Below are positions 17,184-25,667 of a DNA stretch of 64,000 nucleotides, in pieces. Under the pieces are notes generated by a model. The model did not search any database and had not been told where the DNA came from. It saw only the letters and a program-made list of their open reading frames with translations. A program made the position numbers and the translations under genes. The DNA is from Streptomyces tardus. Lineage in GTDB: Bacteria; Actinomycetota; Actinomycetes; Streptomycetales; Streptomycetaceae. The DNA lies in NCBI RefSeq assembly GCF_018101125.2, contig NZ_JAELVF020000001.1, positions 2,275,234 through 2,339,233 of the forward strand, in the 5' to 3' direction. Positions within the stretch are counted from its first letter, which is position 1, and each line of letters starts with the position of its first letter.

Positions 17184-17211
17184 TTGTCCCGACCGATCGT
17201 TCGGTTACTCT
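17184..17211 (+). promoter_or_regulatory. paaN promoter overlapped by a TetR-type palindrome
   Basis: TTGTCC (17184-17189) and TACTCT (17206-17211), 16 bp apart, look like -35 and -10 elements facing paaN. The spacer contains ACCGA-TCGT-TCGGT (17192-17205), an inverted repeat of the sort bound by TetR-family dimers. A repressor bound there would block RNA polymerase directly. The TetR gene of the divergent operon is the obvious candidate. Confidence 0.6.
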
Positions 17212-17274
17212 AGCCGGGGAACACAGCCCCCGCCCACCCGTCACCCCGGACGCTCGACGAGGAGATGGTCCCTG

Positions 17275-18990
17275 ATGGCCGCCGCGCTCACCGCACCGCA
17301 GTTGATCGAGAAGCACCGTCCCACCCTGGACCAGGCGCTGGACACCATCCGCAGCCGGGCGTACTGGTCGCCGCACCCCGAGCACCCCAAGGCGTACGGC
17401 GAGGAGCACGGATCGCTCGGCCCTGCCGAGGGCAAGGCGGCCTTCGACGCACTGCTCGGCGGACGCTTCGAGATCGACCAGCCCGGCACCGAGGGCCGGG
17501 TGGGTGGCGAGAAGTCCCCGTACGGCATCGAGCTGGGCGTCACGTACCCGCGGGCAAACCCCGAGGTACTGATTCCGGCCATGCGCGCGGCGATGCCGGA
17601 CTGGGTCGTGGCGGGTCCGGAGGCCAGGGCGGCGGTCTGTCTGGAGATCATCGCGAGGATCAACGCCCGTACGCACGAGTTCGCCCAGGCCGTCATGCAC
17701 ACCAGCGGGCAGGCGTACCTGATGGCGATGCAGGCGGGCGGCCCGCACGCGCAGGACCGCGGAATGGAGGCGGTCGCGTACGCCTATGTCGAGCAGGTGC
17801 GTACGCCCGGCACGGCGCTGTGGTCCAAGCCGCAGGGCAAGCGCGACCCGCTGCACCTGGACAAGCGCTTCACCCCCGTACCGCGCGGTGTCGCGCTCAC
17901 CATCGGCTGCAACACCTTCCCCACCTGGAACGGCTACCCGGGCCTCTTCGCCTCGCTGGCCACCGGGAACGCCGTCCTGGTCAAGCCCCACCCGCACGCC
18001 GCGCTGCCGCTGGCGCTGACCGTACGGGTCGCCCGCGAGGTGCTGGCCGAAGCGGGCTTCGACGCGAACCTGGTGGCGCTCGTCGCCGAGGGCGAGGGTG
18101 AGGGCGGCGCCGCGGGGAACACGGGCATCGCCAAGGAGCTCGCGCTCCACCCCGAGGTGCGCATCGTCGACTACACCGGCTCCACCGAGTTCGGCGACTG
18201 GCTGGAGGTCAACGCCCGCCAGGCGCAGGTCTACACGGAGAAGGCCGGCGTCAACACCGTCGTGATCGACTCCACCGACGACTACCGCGGGATGCTCGCC
18301 AACCTGGCCTTCTCGCTCTGCCTCTACAGCGGCCAGATGTGCACCACCCCGCAGAACCTGCTGATCCCGCGCGGCGGCATCGCCACCGACCAGGGCGAGA
18401 AGAGCTACGACGAGGTCACCGCCGACCTCGCGGGCGCCGTCGACAAACTGCTCGGCGACGACGCCCGCGCGGTGGCGATCCTCGGCGCGATCGTCAACCC
18501 GGCGGTCGAGGGCCGTGTCAAGGAAGCCGCCTCGTTCGGCGAAGCAGTGCTGGAATCACGGGCGTTGACACACCCCGAGTTCCCCGGCGCGACGGTCCGC
18601 ACCCCCGTGATGGTCAAGCTGGACAGCGCCGCCGCGGACGCCGCGGACACCTTCCTGAACGAGTGCTTCGGCCCGGTCTCCTTCGCCGTCGCGGTCGACT
18701 CGACCTCCGACGCCGTCGCACTGCTGCGCCGCACGATCCGTGAGAAGGGCGCCATGACGGTCGGCGGCTACACCACGGACCCCGCCGCCGAGAAGCTCAT
18801 CGAGGACGCCTGCCTCACCGAGTGCGCACAGCTCTCGCTCAACCTCACCGGCGGCGTGTACGTCAACCAGACGGCCGCGTTCTCCGACTTCCACGGCAGC
18901 GGCGGCAATCCGGCCGCCAACGCCGCCCTGTCCGACGGCGCCTACGTCGCCAACCGCTTCCGCACCGTGGAAGTCCGCCGCCAGGCGTAG
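17275..18990 (+). CDS. paaN: Phenylacetic acid degradation protein PaaN (aldehyde dehydrogenase)
   Basis: 571 residues with the aldehyde dehydrogenase fold. Features include the N-terminal LIEKHRPTLDQALDTIRSRA, the nucleotide-binding region CNTFPTWNGYPGLFASLATG with NAVLVKPHP, the general-base Glu in QVYTEKAGVN, and the catalytic Cys in LYSGQMCTTPQNLL. PaaN stands alone, without the hydratase domain of bifunctional PaaZ, and would oxidise the ring-opened semialdehyde of the phenylacetate pathway. GAGGAGA precedes the ATG. It diverges from the dehydrogenase/TetR operon. Confidence 0.9.
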   Translation: MAAALTAPQLIEKHRPTLDQALDTIRSRAYWSPHPEHPKAYGEEHGSLGPAEGKAAFDALLGGRFEIDQPGTEGRVGGEKSPYGIELGVTYPRANPEVLIPAMRAAMPDWVVAGPEARAAVCLEIIARINARTHEFAQAVMHTSGQAYLMAMQAGGPHAQDRGMEAVAYAYVEQVRTPGTALWSKPQGKRDPLHLDKRFTPVPRGVALTIGCNTFPTWNGYPGLFASLATGNAVLVKPHPHAALPLALTVRVAREVLAEAGFDANLVALVAEGEGEGGAAGNTGIAKELALHPEVRIVDYTGSTEFGDWLEVNARQAQVYTEKAGVNTVVIDSTDDYRGMLANLAFSLCLYSGQMCTTPQNLLIPRGGIATDQGEKSYDEVTADLAGAVDKLLGDDARAVAILGAIVNPAVEGRVKEAASFGEAVLESRALTHPEFPGATVRTPVMVKLDSAAADAADTFLNECFGPVSFAVAVDSTSDAVALLRRTIREKGAMTVGGYTTDPAAEKLIEDACLTECAQLSLNLTGGVYVNQTAAFSDFHGSGGNPAANAALSDGAYVANRFRTVEVRRQA

Positions 18991-19213
18991 CCCGAGTTTC
19001 CGCGCCTCCGCGTTCCCGCGCGCTGTGCCGCCGGCCCGCCCCGCCCGCCGGTCTTCAGGACTGCGGGGGCGGGGCGCCGTGGTGCGGGACAGGTGAAGAG
19101 GGGCGGGCGACGCGGGGCGTCTCGTGTGGTGCGTCGGGCAGGTCTTCGGTGCGGGGTCGATCGATCGTCGGGTTCGGTGGAACTCGCGGCTGAGGTGCGG
19201 GAGGCTGAGGCGC

Positions 19214-19627
19214 ATGGTCTCGGTACTTCAGAACGTGGCGATCGACTGCGCCAACGCCTACGAACTGGCCCGGTTCTGGAGCGCGGTGACAGGCCGCCCG
19301 CTGGACCCGGAGGACAGGCCGGGGTCCCGGGAGACGGCCGTGCTGTTGGCCGAGGGCCCGGTGCTCTACTTCAACCAGGTGCCCGAGCCCAAGACCGTCA
19401 AGAACCGTCTCCACCTCTGTCTGCGGCCCGAGACCTCCCGCGACCGGGAGGTGGAACGGCTGTTGGGACTCGGTGCGCAACTGGTGGCCGACCGCCGCAA
19501 CCCCGACGGCACCGGTTGGGCGGTGCTCGCCGACCCCGAGGGCAACGAGTTCTGCGTACTCCGCAGCGCCTCCGACCGGGCGGCCGCGGACGCGGGAGAG
19601 ACGGACGCGGGGGTGGCGGGCCCGTAG
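19214..19627 (+). CDS. VOC-family (glyoxalase-like) protein
   Basis: 137 residues with a single VOC/glyoxalase-like domain: MVSVLQNVAIDCANAYELAR, FWSAVTGRPLDP, a central LYFNQVPEPKTVKNRLHLCL and the end WAVLADPEGNEFCVLRS. This is the Glyoxalase-like subfamily common in streptomycetes, of unknown substrate. The start at ATG 19214 fits the family; the frame extends 30 codons upstream with atypical sequence. The last 15 residues are a hydrophilic tail. Confidence 0.8.
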   Translation: MVSVLQNVAIDCANAYELARFWSAVTGRPLDPEDRPGSRETAVLLAEGPVLYFNQVPEPKTVKNRLHLCLRPETSRDREVERLLGLGAQLVADRRNPDGTGWAVLADPEGNEFCVLRSASDRAAADAGETDAGVAGP

Positions 19628-19660
19628 GGGCGGGCGGGACAGTAGCGGTGTGAGGCTGGA

Positions 19661-20476
19661 TCAGCCCCAGGTGAGCGGGTCCAAGTGGAGGTGGAAGCGC
19701 AGGCGTTCGGGGTCCGGCACGAGGCCGTACCTGTCCGCGAACGCCCTGTCGGCGTCCGCGGCCCGCCCCTCGTCCGGCCAGGTCTCGCGGGAGTTGGCCA
19801 GGAGCAGCGCCAGGTCGGAGTGGCGGTCGGCCGTACCGAGACGTCCGAGGTCGATGAGGCCGGACACGGTCAGGGACCGCGGATCGACGACGATGTTCGG
19901 CAGACAGAGGTCGCCGTGGCAGACCACCGTGTCGGCGGTCTCCTGTGCAAGACGTTCCGGCAGCTCGCGGCGGATCCTGGCCAGCAACTCCCTTGGTGGC
20001 GACCGCTGTTGCTCGACCGGCAGGAAATCGGGGTTCACGGCGTCACGGCCGACGACTTCGGCCGCCAGATCGACCACGGTCTCCAGGCTCCGCCGGAAGG
20101 GACACTCGGCCGCCGGGAGCCCGTGCAGCCCGCGCACTGTGTCGGCGATGCCGGCCCAGGCGCCGTTCAGCTCCCGGGCAGACAGCCGGTCGGCGGTCAC
20201 GCCCGCAACCGCGCTGGTCACCAGGCATGCGCCCGTATCGCCGGAGCGCCAGTCCAGCACTCGGGGGCCGGGTACGTCCTGGCTTCCCAGCCAGACGAGA
20301 CGATCCCGTTCGCCCTCCAACTCGGCTGCCGAGGAAGGCGGGACGCACTTCGCGTACCGGTCGCCCTTCGTGCTGCGCAAGACCCGAGCGCCGGACTCGC
20401 CCGCTTCGACACGCTCCCACTCCTCCCCGGCCCGGCCGGGCAGCGGGAGCGGGAGAGGACCACGGTCCTCGTTCAT
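19661..20476 (-). CDS. APH(3'')-type aminoglycoside O-phosphotransferase
   Basis: 271 residues. The sequence follows the APH(3'') streptomycin phosphotransferase pattern: VEAGESGARVLRSTKGDRYA with KCVPP (ATP-binding Lys), the catalytic loop DTVVCHGDLCLPNIVVD, the metal-binding SGLIDLGRLGTADRHSDLAL, and the C-terminus ERLRFHLHLDPLTWG, which is characteristic of this class. It would phosphorylate the 3'' hydroxyl of streptomycin. No streptomycin biosynthesis genes are in the window, so it is probably a resident resistance-type gene. A GTG one codon upstream is an alternative start; GGAGCGAGG precedes both. Confidence 0.88.
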   Translation of the reverse strand: MNEDRGPLPLPLPGRAGEEWERVEAGESGARVLRSTKGDRYAKCVPPSSAAELEGERDRLVWLGSQDVPGPRVLDWRSGDTGACLVTSAVAGVTADRLSARELNGAWAGIADTVRGLHGLPAAECPFRRSLETVVDLAAEVVGRDAVNPDFLPVEQQRSPPRELLARIRRELPERLAQETADTVVCHGDLCLPNIVVDPRSLTVSGLIDLGRLGTADRHSDLALLLANSRETWPDEGRAADADRAFADRYGLVPDPERLRFHLHLDPLTWG

Positions 20477-20533
20477 CACGGCCTCGCTCCGTTGACGCTC
20501 ACACCGACGGACACGACAACTGGCCGCGCGACG

Positions 20534-20734
20534 CTACGACTTGAGGTGCCGCACGAACAGCGTCCATGCCTCCGGGGACACCGCAAGCGAAGGCCGGCGG
20601 ACCTCCTTGCTGTCGCGGACTGGAACGATGCCGGTGGCCGCGACCGACGGCGCCCATTGCACACAGGAGTCGCCGCCGTTTCCGCTGTAGCTGCTTCTGA
20701 TCCAGTGGGACGAGGGCTCGGTGGGCATGGACAT
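20534..20734 (-). CDS. DUF397 small protein
   Basis: 66 residues of the DUF397 family: HWIRSSYSGNGGDSCVQWAP, VPVRDSKEVRRPSLAVSPEA, WTLFVRHLKS. DUF397 proteins are small actinomycete proteins, normally encoded beside XRE regulators with a DUF5753 domain, and belong to regulatory pairs affecting development and antibiotic production. It lies about 165 bp downstream of a second DUF397 gene and the regulator. Confidence 0.85.
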   Translation of the reverse strand: MSMPTEPSSHWIRSSYSGNGGDSCVQWAPSVAATGIVPVRDSKEVRRPSLAVSPEAWTLFVRHLKS

Positions 20735-20900
20735 CCTCTGCGCTCGGTGCGACTTGAGAGGGTGAATGAAGGCGTCCCAGGCACCCGCGGTGGCGACGGA
20801 CGTCCATGCTGTCGTGTACCGATATGACGACGGGGCCGCGTAAGCGCTGCTGATTGGTGAGGTTCGGAGTCGGGCGACATGAACAACTCACTTGTCCGCG

Positions 20901-21092
20901 CTACGACTTCAGATGATCAATGAATGTGGCCCACGCATGAGCGGGGACGGGGATGACCGGGAGTCGGGTGTCCTTGCTGTCACGGACCGGCACGACACCG
21001 GCTATGCCGTCTGCTACTTCGAGGCAGGCGTTCGAGCCGTTGTCAGAGTGACTGGACTTCCGCCAAGCCGCGTTCGTCAGATCTGCCCGCAT
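20901..21092 (-). CDS. DUF397 small protein, paired with the XRE regulator
   Basis: 63 residues: MRADLTNAAWRKSSHSDNGS, NACLEVADGIAGVVPVRDSK, then AWATFIDHLKS. This is the standard DUF397 layout. Its ATG lies inside the 3' end of the regulator's C-terminal reading frame (21043-21092 overlap), so the two are probably translationally coupled. It shares the SK(E/D)xRxP core and the HLKS end with the second DUF397 gene, pointing to a local duplication. Confidence 0.85.
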   Translation of the reverse strand: MRADLTNAAWRKSSHSDNGSNACLEVADGIAGVVPVRDSKDTRLPVIPVPAHAWATFIDHLKS

Positions 21093-21911
21093 TTGCCCAT
21101 CGCTCCTCGTACTTAAGAATGAAGTGCATCGAGTGGTCCAGGCTCAGAGCGGCGGACCTGGCCATATCGTAGCGGTCTCTCGCCGCCTCGTACTGGTCCG
21201 GAGCCTCGATGCACAGACCGGTAAACAGCCCTTCCACATAGGCCATGGGCGGCTGGTCGGCGAAGCGCATCAGGCAGAGAGTGCTGTGGCCGCACCCTGG
21301 TTGCCCTGAGCATGCGGAACCACCTGGACGGACGTGACTCCGGCGCGCACCATCGCGCGTAGATGCGCGAGTTGGTGCGCCATGACCTGCGGCCCACCGA
21401 CGTTCAGGAGCAGTACGGTCTCCGAGACGATGAACAGCGACTCCACTTCCTCGCTGTCCAGTATCTTTCCGCGGGCGACCCTCCGCACAACCTTCTTGTC
21501 AAGCTCGTCCTTTGGTGAACGGAGCCTCCCGCCCCTGAAGACCTCCCGGGCGTAATCCGGCGTCTGAAGCAGTCCGGGAACGAAAACTGGCGAGAACTCT
21601 TCGATCCGGATGGCTCGTTGTTCGGCCTTGGCGGCCTTGTTGAAGTGCGGAGCGAAGGGCTTGTCCGAGCGGAATCGCTCGAACAGGCCGTTCGTCGAAA
21701 GTGCCTGGTCGAGGAGCTTGCAGAACTGAATGCTGGGTGTCCTGCGACCAGCTTCCCAATGCGCGACAAGACTTTCACTGCAGCCTAGCTGCCGGGCCAG
21801 GCGGTCCTGGGTCCAGTCCAGAGTCTGTCTGCGGGAGCGCAGTTCTTCTGCGAGCGGGTCGAGCCTCAGGTTCTCGTCGGTTTCATCGGCGTCGTCGATC
21901 CCTAGCTGCAT
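21043..21911 (-). pseudogene. XRE-family regulator with DUF5753 domain, split by a frameshift
   Basis: The 5' part (21911 to 21270) has the helix-turn-helix RRQTLDWTQDRLARQLGCSE, SLVAHWEAGRRTPS and most of the DUF5753 domain (SPVFVPGLLQTPDYAREVF, NVGGPQVMAHQLAHLRAMV), and stops after QGAATALSA. The rest of the domain (MRFADQPPMAYVEGLFTGLC to YEERWAN) continues at once in another frame from 21270 to 21043. Restoring one base in the CTCTCT tract near 21282-21287 would join them into a normal-length protein. It is either a recent pseudogene or a sequence error. AAGGGG precedes the ATG. Confidence 0.8.
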
Positions 21912-21939
21912 ATGACAACCCCTTACAACTCAGGCGTAG

Positions 21940-21998
21940 GGCTGGAGAAGGTTCCAGCCTAGACACAGCTACGCCACTCTGTAAGCCCGCAGCTACAG
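21940..21998. promoter_or_regulatory. Two inverted repeats in the regulator's divergent promoter region
   Basis: GGCTGGA (21940-21946) and TCCAGCC (21953-21959) form a 7-6-7 palindrome. CTGTA (21979-21983) and TACAG (21994-21998) form a second one with a 10-bp spacer. Both sit between the XRE gene and the divergent small-gene pair at 22080 and are candidate operators for autoregulation. Confidence 0.35.
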
Positions 21999-22018
21999 AA
22001 AGTGGTTGAGGGTGAGAG

Positions 22019-22050
22019 GCCCTCACGTCGGGTGCCACCGCCGTGAGGGC
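22019..22050. promoter_or_regulatory. Hairpin in the leader of the 22080 gene pair
   Basis: A perfect 9-bp stem (GCCCTCACG at 22019-22027 with CGTGAGGGC at 22042-22050) and a 14-nt loop, ending 29 bp before the ATG. It could be an operator or a leader-RNA structure. It is not followed by T residues, so it is a weak terminator candidate. Confidence 0.35.
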
Positions 22051-22079
22051 TGAGCCAACGTCCCCTGAGGAGTGTTGAC

Positions 22080-22297
22080 ATGGCAGATGGTAGCGAGCCC
22101 GTGAGTGATGGAGCCGGGGTGGAACCCACAGGGCCAGTGCCTGGGTCCCCCGCCCCTGGCTTGGTGGTGCTCGACCTGCGGGTGGAACGGGTGGGCGTGG
22201 TGCAGGAGGCGGGTTGCGAGACCGTCTGGCTCCGCCCGCGCAGTGGCGGTCGTGAGTGGGAGGGCGTGCCGAGGACCTTCGGGTGGCCGGCACGTGA
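22080..22297 (+). pseudogene. Small protein typical of XRE/DUF397 loci, apparent frameshift near its end
   Basis: The frame from ATG 22080 (AGGAG at 22068-22072) reads a Pro/Gly-rich leader, then VVLDLRVERVGVVQEAGCET, VWLRPRSGGREWEG, which resembles the short proteins ending in a GGGREW...PEDLRPA block beside actinomycete XRE/DUF397 genes. In this frame the block is not completed, and the frame runs on to 22394 with poor sequence. Moving by one base after GREWEG gives AEDLRVAGT and a TGA at 22295-22297, which overlaps the next GTG by 4 bases. This suggests a single-base indel around 22262-22275. Confidence 0.5.
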
Positions 22298-22590
22298 TCG
22301 CCGAGGGTCGGAGGAAGCGCGCGGTCGCGGCGGTGGAACGCCTTCGCACGGTGCTGGGCCATGCAGGCGTCTGCCTGCCCGAACTGCGAGTTGAGCCCTG
22401 CGTCTGGGACGTCCCGGAGATCGATGGGCCGGTGCGTGTGGTGGAGCTGGGGCAGGTGTTGCCCGAAGTCGTGGACAGGCTCGCCGACTTGCTGGAGACG
22501 GGGCTACGGGCCGAGCGGGAACCTCTGCGTCGGCGGCTGCGGGAGGTGAACGAACGCACGGCGAAACGCGGGGAGTTGTGGCTGCAGTGA
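22294..22590 (+). CDS. Small hydrophilic protein, function unknown
   Basis: 98 residues: VIAEGRRKRAVAAVERLRTV, LGHAGVCLPELRVEPCVWDV, then helical RLADLLETGLRAEREPLRRR ending AKRGELWLQ. I do not recognise a family beyond its frequent-looking context with XRE/DUF397 genes. The GTG start overlaps the presumed stop of the preceding small gene (GTGA), indicating coupling. The frame extends upstream in antisense-like sequence, so I chose this start. A hairpin follows at 22624. Confidence 0.55.
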   Translation: MIAEGRRKRAVAAVERLRTVLGHAGVCLPELRVEPCVWDVPEIDGPVRVVELGQVLPEVVDRLADLLETGLRAEREPLRRRLREVNERTAKRGELWLQ

Positions 22591-22623
22591 CCGCCGCTCC
22601 GCACGCAGCCCGCGACTGAGGCT

Positions 22624-22657
22624 GCGCGGTACGGCCGCCCAGGGCGTCGTACCGCGC
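22624..22657. terminator. Hairpin after the 22080-22590 gene pair
   Basis: GCGCGGTACG (22624-22633) pairs perfectly with CGTACCGCGC (22648-22657), with a 14-nt loop, 34 bp after the stop. The rest of the gap to 22947 shows only short gacgggg-type reiterations near 22845-22870 and no credible gene. Confidence 0.6.
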
Positions 22658-22947
22658 GGTCGTGCGGACTCGGCGGTGGTGTGGTGGACGGACGAGGGGA
22701 CAGTCTCAACGGCCGTACAACTGTCCGCCGGTCGCCGGTGCGCGGCGAGTCGAGAGCGAAGTACCGCGGGCAGGGAGCGAGGGCAGGGGCGTGCGCCTCA
22801 CCCGGGGTGGTCGCGCAAGCGGTACGGGTGTCGGTCTCGACGGAGCGACGGGGCGACGGGGCGACGGGGCGCCGGGCGCGCGGGCCGGTCGGCGCCGCAG
22901 CGCCAGGGGCCGGCCTGAGGCCCGGCCGCCGCCGTCGGAACGGAGCT

Positions 22948-22986
22948 GTGGCGGCCACCGCGCAGTACGAGCGCGGAGGCCGCCAC
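22948..22986. terminator. Two-part hairpin after the transporter operon
   Basis: GTGGCGGCC (22948-22956) pairs with GGCCGCCAC (22978-22986), and an inner CCGCGC/GCGCGG stem continues the helix. It lies 10 bp beyond the stop of the small-subunit gene on the minus strand. Confidence 0.65.
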
Positions 22987-22996
22987 CGTCAACCGC

Positions 22997-23128
22997 TCAG
23001 ATCATGGGCTTGCCCTCGCGTCGGGCGGCGGCCCACTCGCTCAGGAAGGCCCGCGAGATCACGAACAGCACGCCGGCCACGATCACCGGCCACACAAGGA
23101 CGTACGCGGTAAGGACAGCAGTGGTCAC
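22997..23128 (-). CDS. Small single-helix membrane protein beside the SSS transporter
   Basis: 43 residues, starting VTTAVLTAYVLVWPVIVAGV and continuing LFVISRAFLSEWAAARREGK, ending PMI. One hydrophobic helix is followed by a basic end. AGAGGAGAG lies just before the GTG, and it begins 10 bp after the stop of the SSS transporter. Streptomycetes commonly have such a short protein in this place, often labelled as a putative transporter small subunit. A stabilising or accessory role is inferred. Confidence 0.75.
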   Translation of the reverse strand: MTTAVLTAYVLVWPVIVAGVLFVISRAFLSEWAAARREGKPMI

Positions 23129-23138
23129 GGTCTCTCCT

Positions 23139-24905
23139 CTACTTGGGCTCTGCGGTGTCGGTCGTGCCTGGGGTGCCTGTGGGGCCGGTGGGCTCGGCGG
23201 GCTTGCCGCCGTCCGCGTCGCCGTCGGCCCTGCCGTCGCAGTCGGGCCCGTTGGTCGTCGTCTGCGCGTCGGCCTCGTCGAAGTCGCCGGTGCGCTGGGA
23301 GAGCAGGGCGAAGTCGAAGGAGTCCTCGCGACGTACGGACATCGACCAGCAGACGATCGTGCTCACCGAGTACGCGACGAGGGAGCCGCACAGCGTGGCG
23401 TACTCGTGCAGCGAGCCGATGGCGAACGGCGCTGAGGCCAGGGCCGCCAGGGTACCGACGATCTTCGCGGGTTTGGCGCCGGCGAAGCCGAACACCATGA
23501 GGCCGAGAAGGACGCCGATACCGATGACCGACAGGACGTCGACCACGAGTCCGAAAAGACCGTCCGTCGGAATCCAGGAGAACCGGACCGGCAGGAAGAC
23601 CACGAGCGCCGCGGTCACCGCGGTGGTGAACGCCCGGCCGCTGACCTTGCCCCAGTAGAAGCTGGCCAGTACGGGGAAGACGAGGGCGCCCCAGAGCGCG
23701 CCCACGAACACCAGCAGGTCCAGGATGCTGAGTTGGAGGCTGGCGAAGGCCACGGCGACGGCGGTCGCGGCCACCATCGTCAGCCGGCCGACCAGCAGCA
23801 TCGTCCTGGGGTTGGCCTTCTCCTTGCCGGCCACGTTCTGGCCGTAGACGTCGGCCATCGTGATCGAGGACAGCGCCGAGAGGTCGGAATCGGCGGTGGA
23901 GGAGAGCGCCCCGATGATCATGATGAAGAAGAGCGCCAGCAGCACGGGCGGCAGATACTCGGCGGCCATCTGGGGAATGAGGTTGTTCATGTCGCCGTTG
24001 GTCGGCTCGACGCCGAGGTAGAGGGCGAGCACGCCGAGCATGCCGATGCCGATCACCATGGCGCCGTAGCCGACGGTCGCGGTGATGAAGGTGGGCTTGA
24101 TCAGGGACTGCTTCACCGCGAAGAGCCGCTGGGCGATGGTCTGGTTGCCGATCGCGTAGGCGAGCACCGCGGCGATGTAGGGCGCGCCCTGGTTCATGAA
24201 GGCTTCACTGGAGAAGAAGCTGCCCTGCTGCGAGGTCAGGTTTCCGGCGCCGCTCTCGAACGCAGCGGGGAATCCGGCCGCGAAGAAGATGAACGGAACG
24301 ATCACCGCCACGGCGCCCAGCATCGCCACGACCTGTATGAAGTCGGTCAGTACGGATGCGCGGAATCCGGACCACAGGGTGTAGAGCAGAACGCCGGCGG
24401 CGACGGTGAAGACACCCTGGATGAAATTGAACGGCGAGAGCAGCGAGATGAGGACGCCGCCCGCGATGAAGTTCGACATCAGGCTGATGACGCTGCCGAC
24501 CACGTTGGAACCGGCCAGCATCAACTGGCTGGAACGGCCGTGCCGGGCGTACATGACCTCGGCCAGAGTGTGCGCCTTTGGGGCCACTTCGCGGATGCGC
24601 TTGCCGAACGGGTAGATGAACAGGATCATCAACGCGCCCCAGAGCCCGTAATGAATCGGCCCCGATATTCCGTAGGTGTACCCCGAAGTGGCGGACGCGT
24701 ACATCGAGGAGGCCCAGATCCAGGTCGCCGTCATACTGGCGGCCGATATGCCGAAACCGACGTTGTTGCCGGCGGTCATATAGGCGTCCGCGTTCTCGTT
24801 CTTCTTGCCTATGCGGCTCGATATCAGAAAGGTCCCCCCGTAGAAGAAGACCAGAAGACCGATTACCGCCACGGCGCTGAAACCTGCGGTCTCCGCTCCG
24901 TTCAC
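23139..24905 (-). CDS. Sodium:solute symporter (SSS family)
   Basis: 588 residues with about 13 hydrophobic helices. SSS features include GTFLISSRIGKKNENADAYM (the xxAxxYxxAGN-type region), the Trp-rich ATWIWASSMYASATSGYTYG, GFRASVLTDFIQVVAM, and ALSSTADSDLSALSSITMAD with the Ser/Thr residues that help form a Na+ site. The family imports urea, sugars, amino or organic acids with Na+; the substrate here cannot be told. The GTG at 24905 was chosen because GGGAGG precedes it and the protein begins just before helix 1. The C-terminal 60 residues are Gly/Pro/Thr/Asp-rich. Confidence 0.88.
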   Translation of the reverse strand: MNGAETAGFSAVAVIGLLVFFYGGTFLISSRIGKKNENADAYMTAGNNVGFGISAASMTATWIWASSMYASATSGYTYGISGPIHYGLWGALMILFIYPFGKRIREVAPKAHTLAEVMYARHGRSSQLMLAGSNVVGSVISLMSNFIAGGVLISLLSPFNFIQGVFTVAAGVLLYTLWSGFRASVLTDFIQVVAMLGAVAVIVPFIFFAAGFPAAFESGAGNLTSQQGSFFSSEAFMNQGAPYIAAVLAYAIGNQTIAQRLFAVKQSLIKPTFITATVGYGAMVIGIGMLGVLALYLGVEPTNGDMNNLIPQMAAEYLPPVLLALFFIMIIGALSSTADSDLSALSSITMADVYGQNVAGKEKANPRTMLLVGRLTMVAATAVAVAFASLQLSILDLLVFVGALWGALVFPVLASFYWGKVSGRAFTTAVTAALVVFLPVRFSWIPTDGLFGLVVDVLSVIGIGVLLGLMVFGFAGAKPAKIVGTLAALASAPFAIGSLHEYATLCGSLVAYSVSTIVCWSMSVRREDSFDFALLSQRTGDFDEADAQTTTNGPDCDGRADGDADGGKPAEPTGPTGTPGTTDTAEPK

Positions 24906-25667
24906 ACGCGCCACCTCCCTTTGGATTTGTGGAGCCCGGCAGGCAGCCGTGGTCGGGCCGCCGACCCGGATGCGAACACGCCCCGTAGCTCGGTCGGCGA
25001 CCGGGGAGGCTCCGGCCCGGCGGCGTGAACTCCGGCGCCGGGGCGTACTGAAGAAAAGACAGACCCTTTGAGTCTGCAAACCTTCGGCACGTTAACAGCT
25101 TGATCCGGCCATCACGGCCGGGGTCTGCTCCTGGTGCTCAAAGTGCGGAAGTTCGCGTTTCATGACATTGCGGGAGAGTACTCAGGTGGCGGTTTGGGTG
25201 GTACTGCCGAAAAGTCACGTACTGCAGGGTCTTTGCGCGCACTCGTTCACAAGTCACAAGTGCGACGTCAAGTTCCCTGCGGTGTAGTAAAGATCACCGG
25301 TGTCGGTGATGCGCTGTCGGTCGCGGTCGCGGTACGGCCCCGACCACGACTACCGCAGGTGACCGGACCCCTGGGGGCGGGTGATCACGAGAACGCGGTT
25401 GTGGATGAAGTGAAGCGGGGGGACGCGGCCGTCGGACGGTGATGTGCACCTCGGCTTTACGGGCCGGGACCCTCGGTGTTCGCGCCGCGTCCGGTGAAGT
25501 GGATCGGCGAATTCGGCACCGGGGAGGGGCGGGGGACGGAAGGGTTCCGTTTCTTCGGTTTCCCCCGGGTGCCCGCGGAATTCCCTTTATGGATGTGCGA
25601 AAGGGCGGACGTGCGAATCGGTGGATGTACGAGGCGGCCGGGGGCGCGAGCGGGGGCTGTGCGTCGC
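24906..25667. other. Gene-free region upstream of the SSS gene
   Basis: 762 bp without a convincing gene. The part from 25080 to 25310 is clearly less GC-rich than the rest and probably holds the promoter and regulatory sites of the minus-strand transporter. Open frames here (for example plus strand 25134-25442) have unsuitable codon use. Confidence 0.6.
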
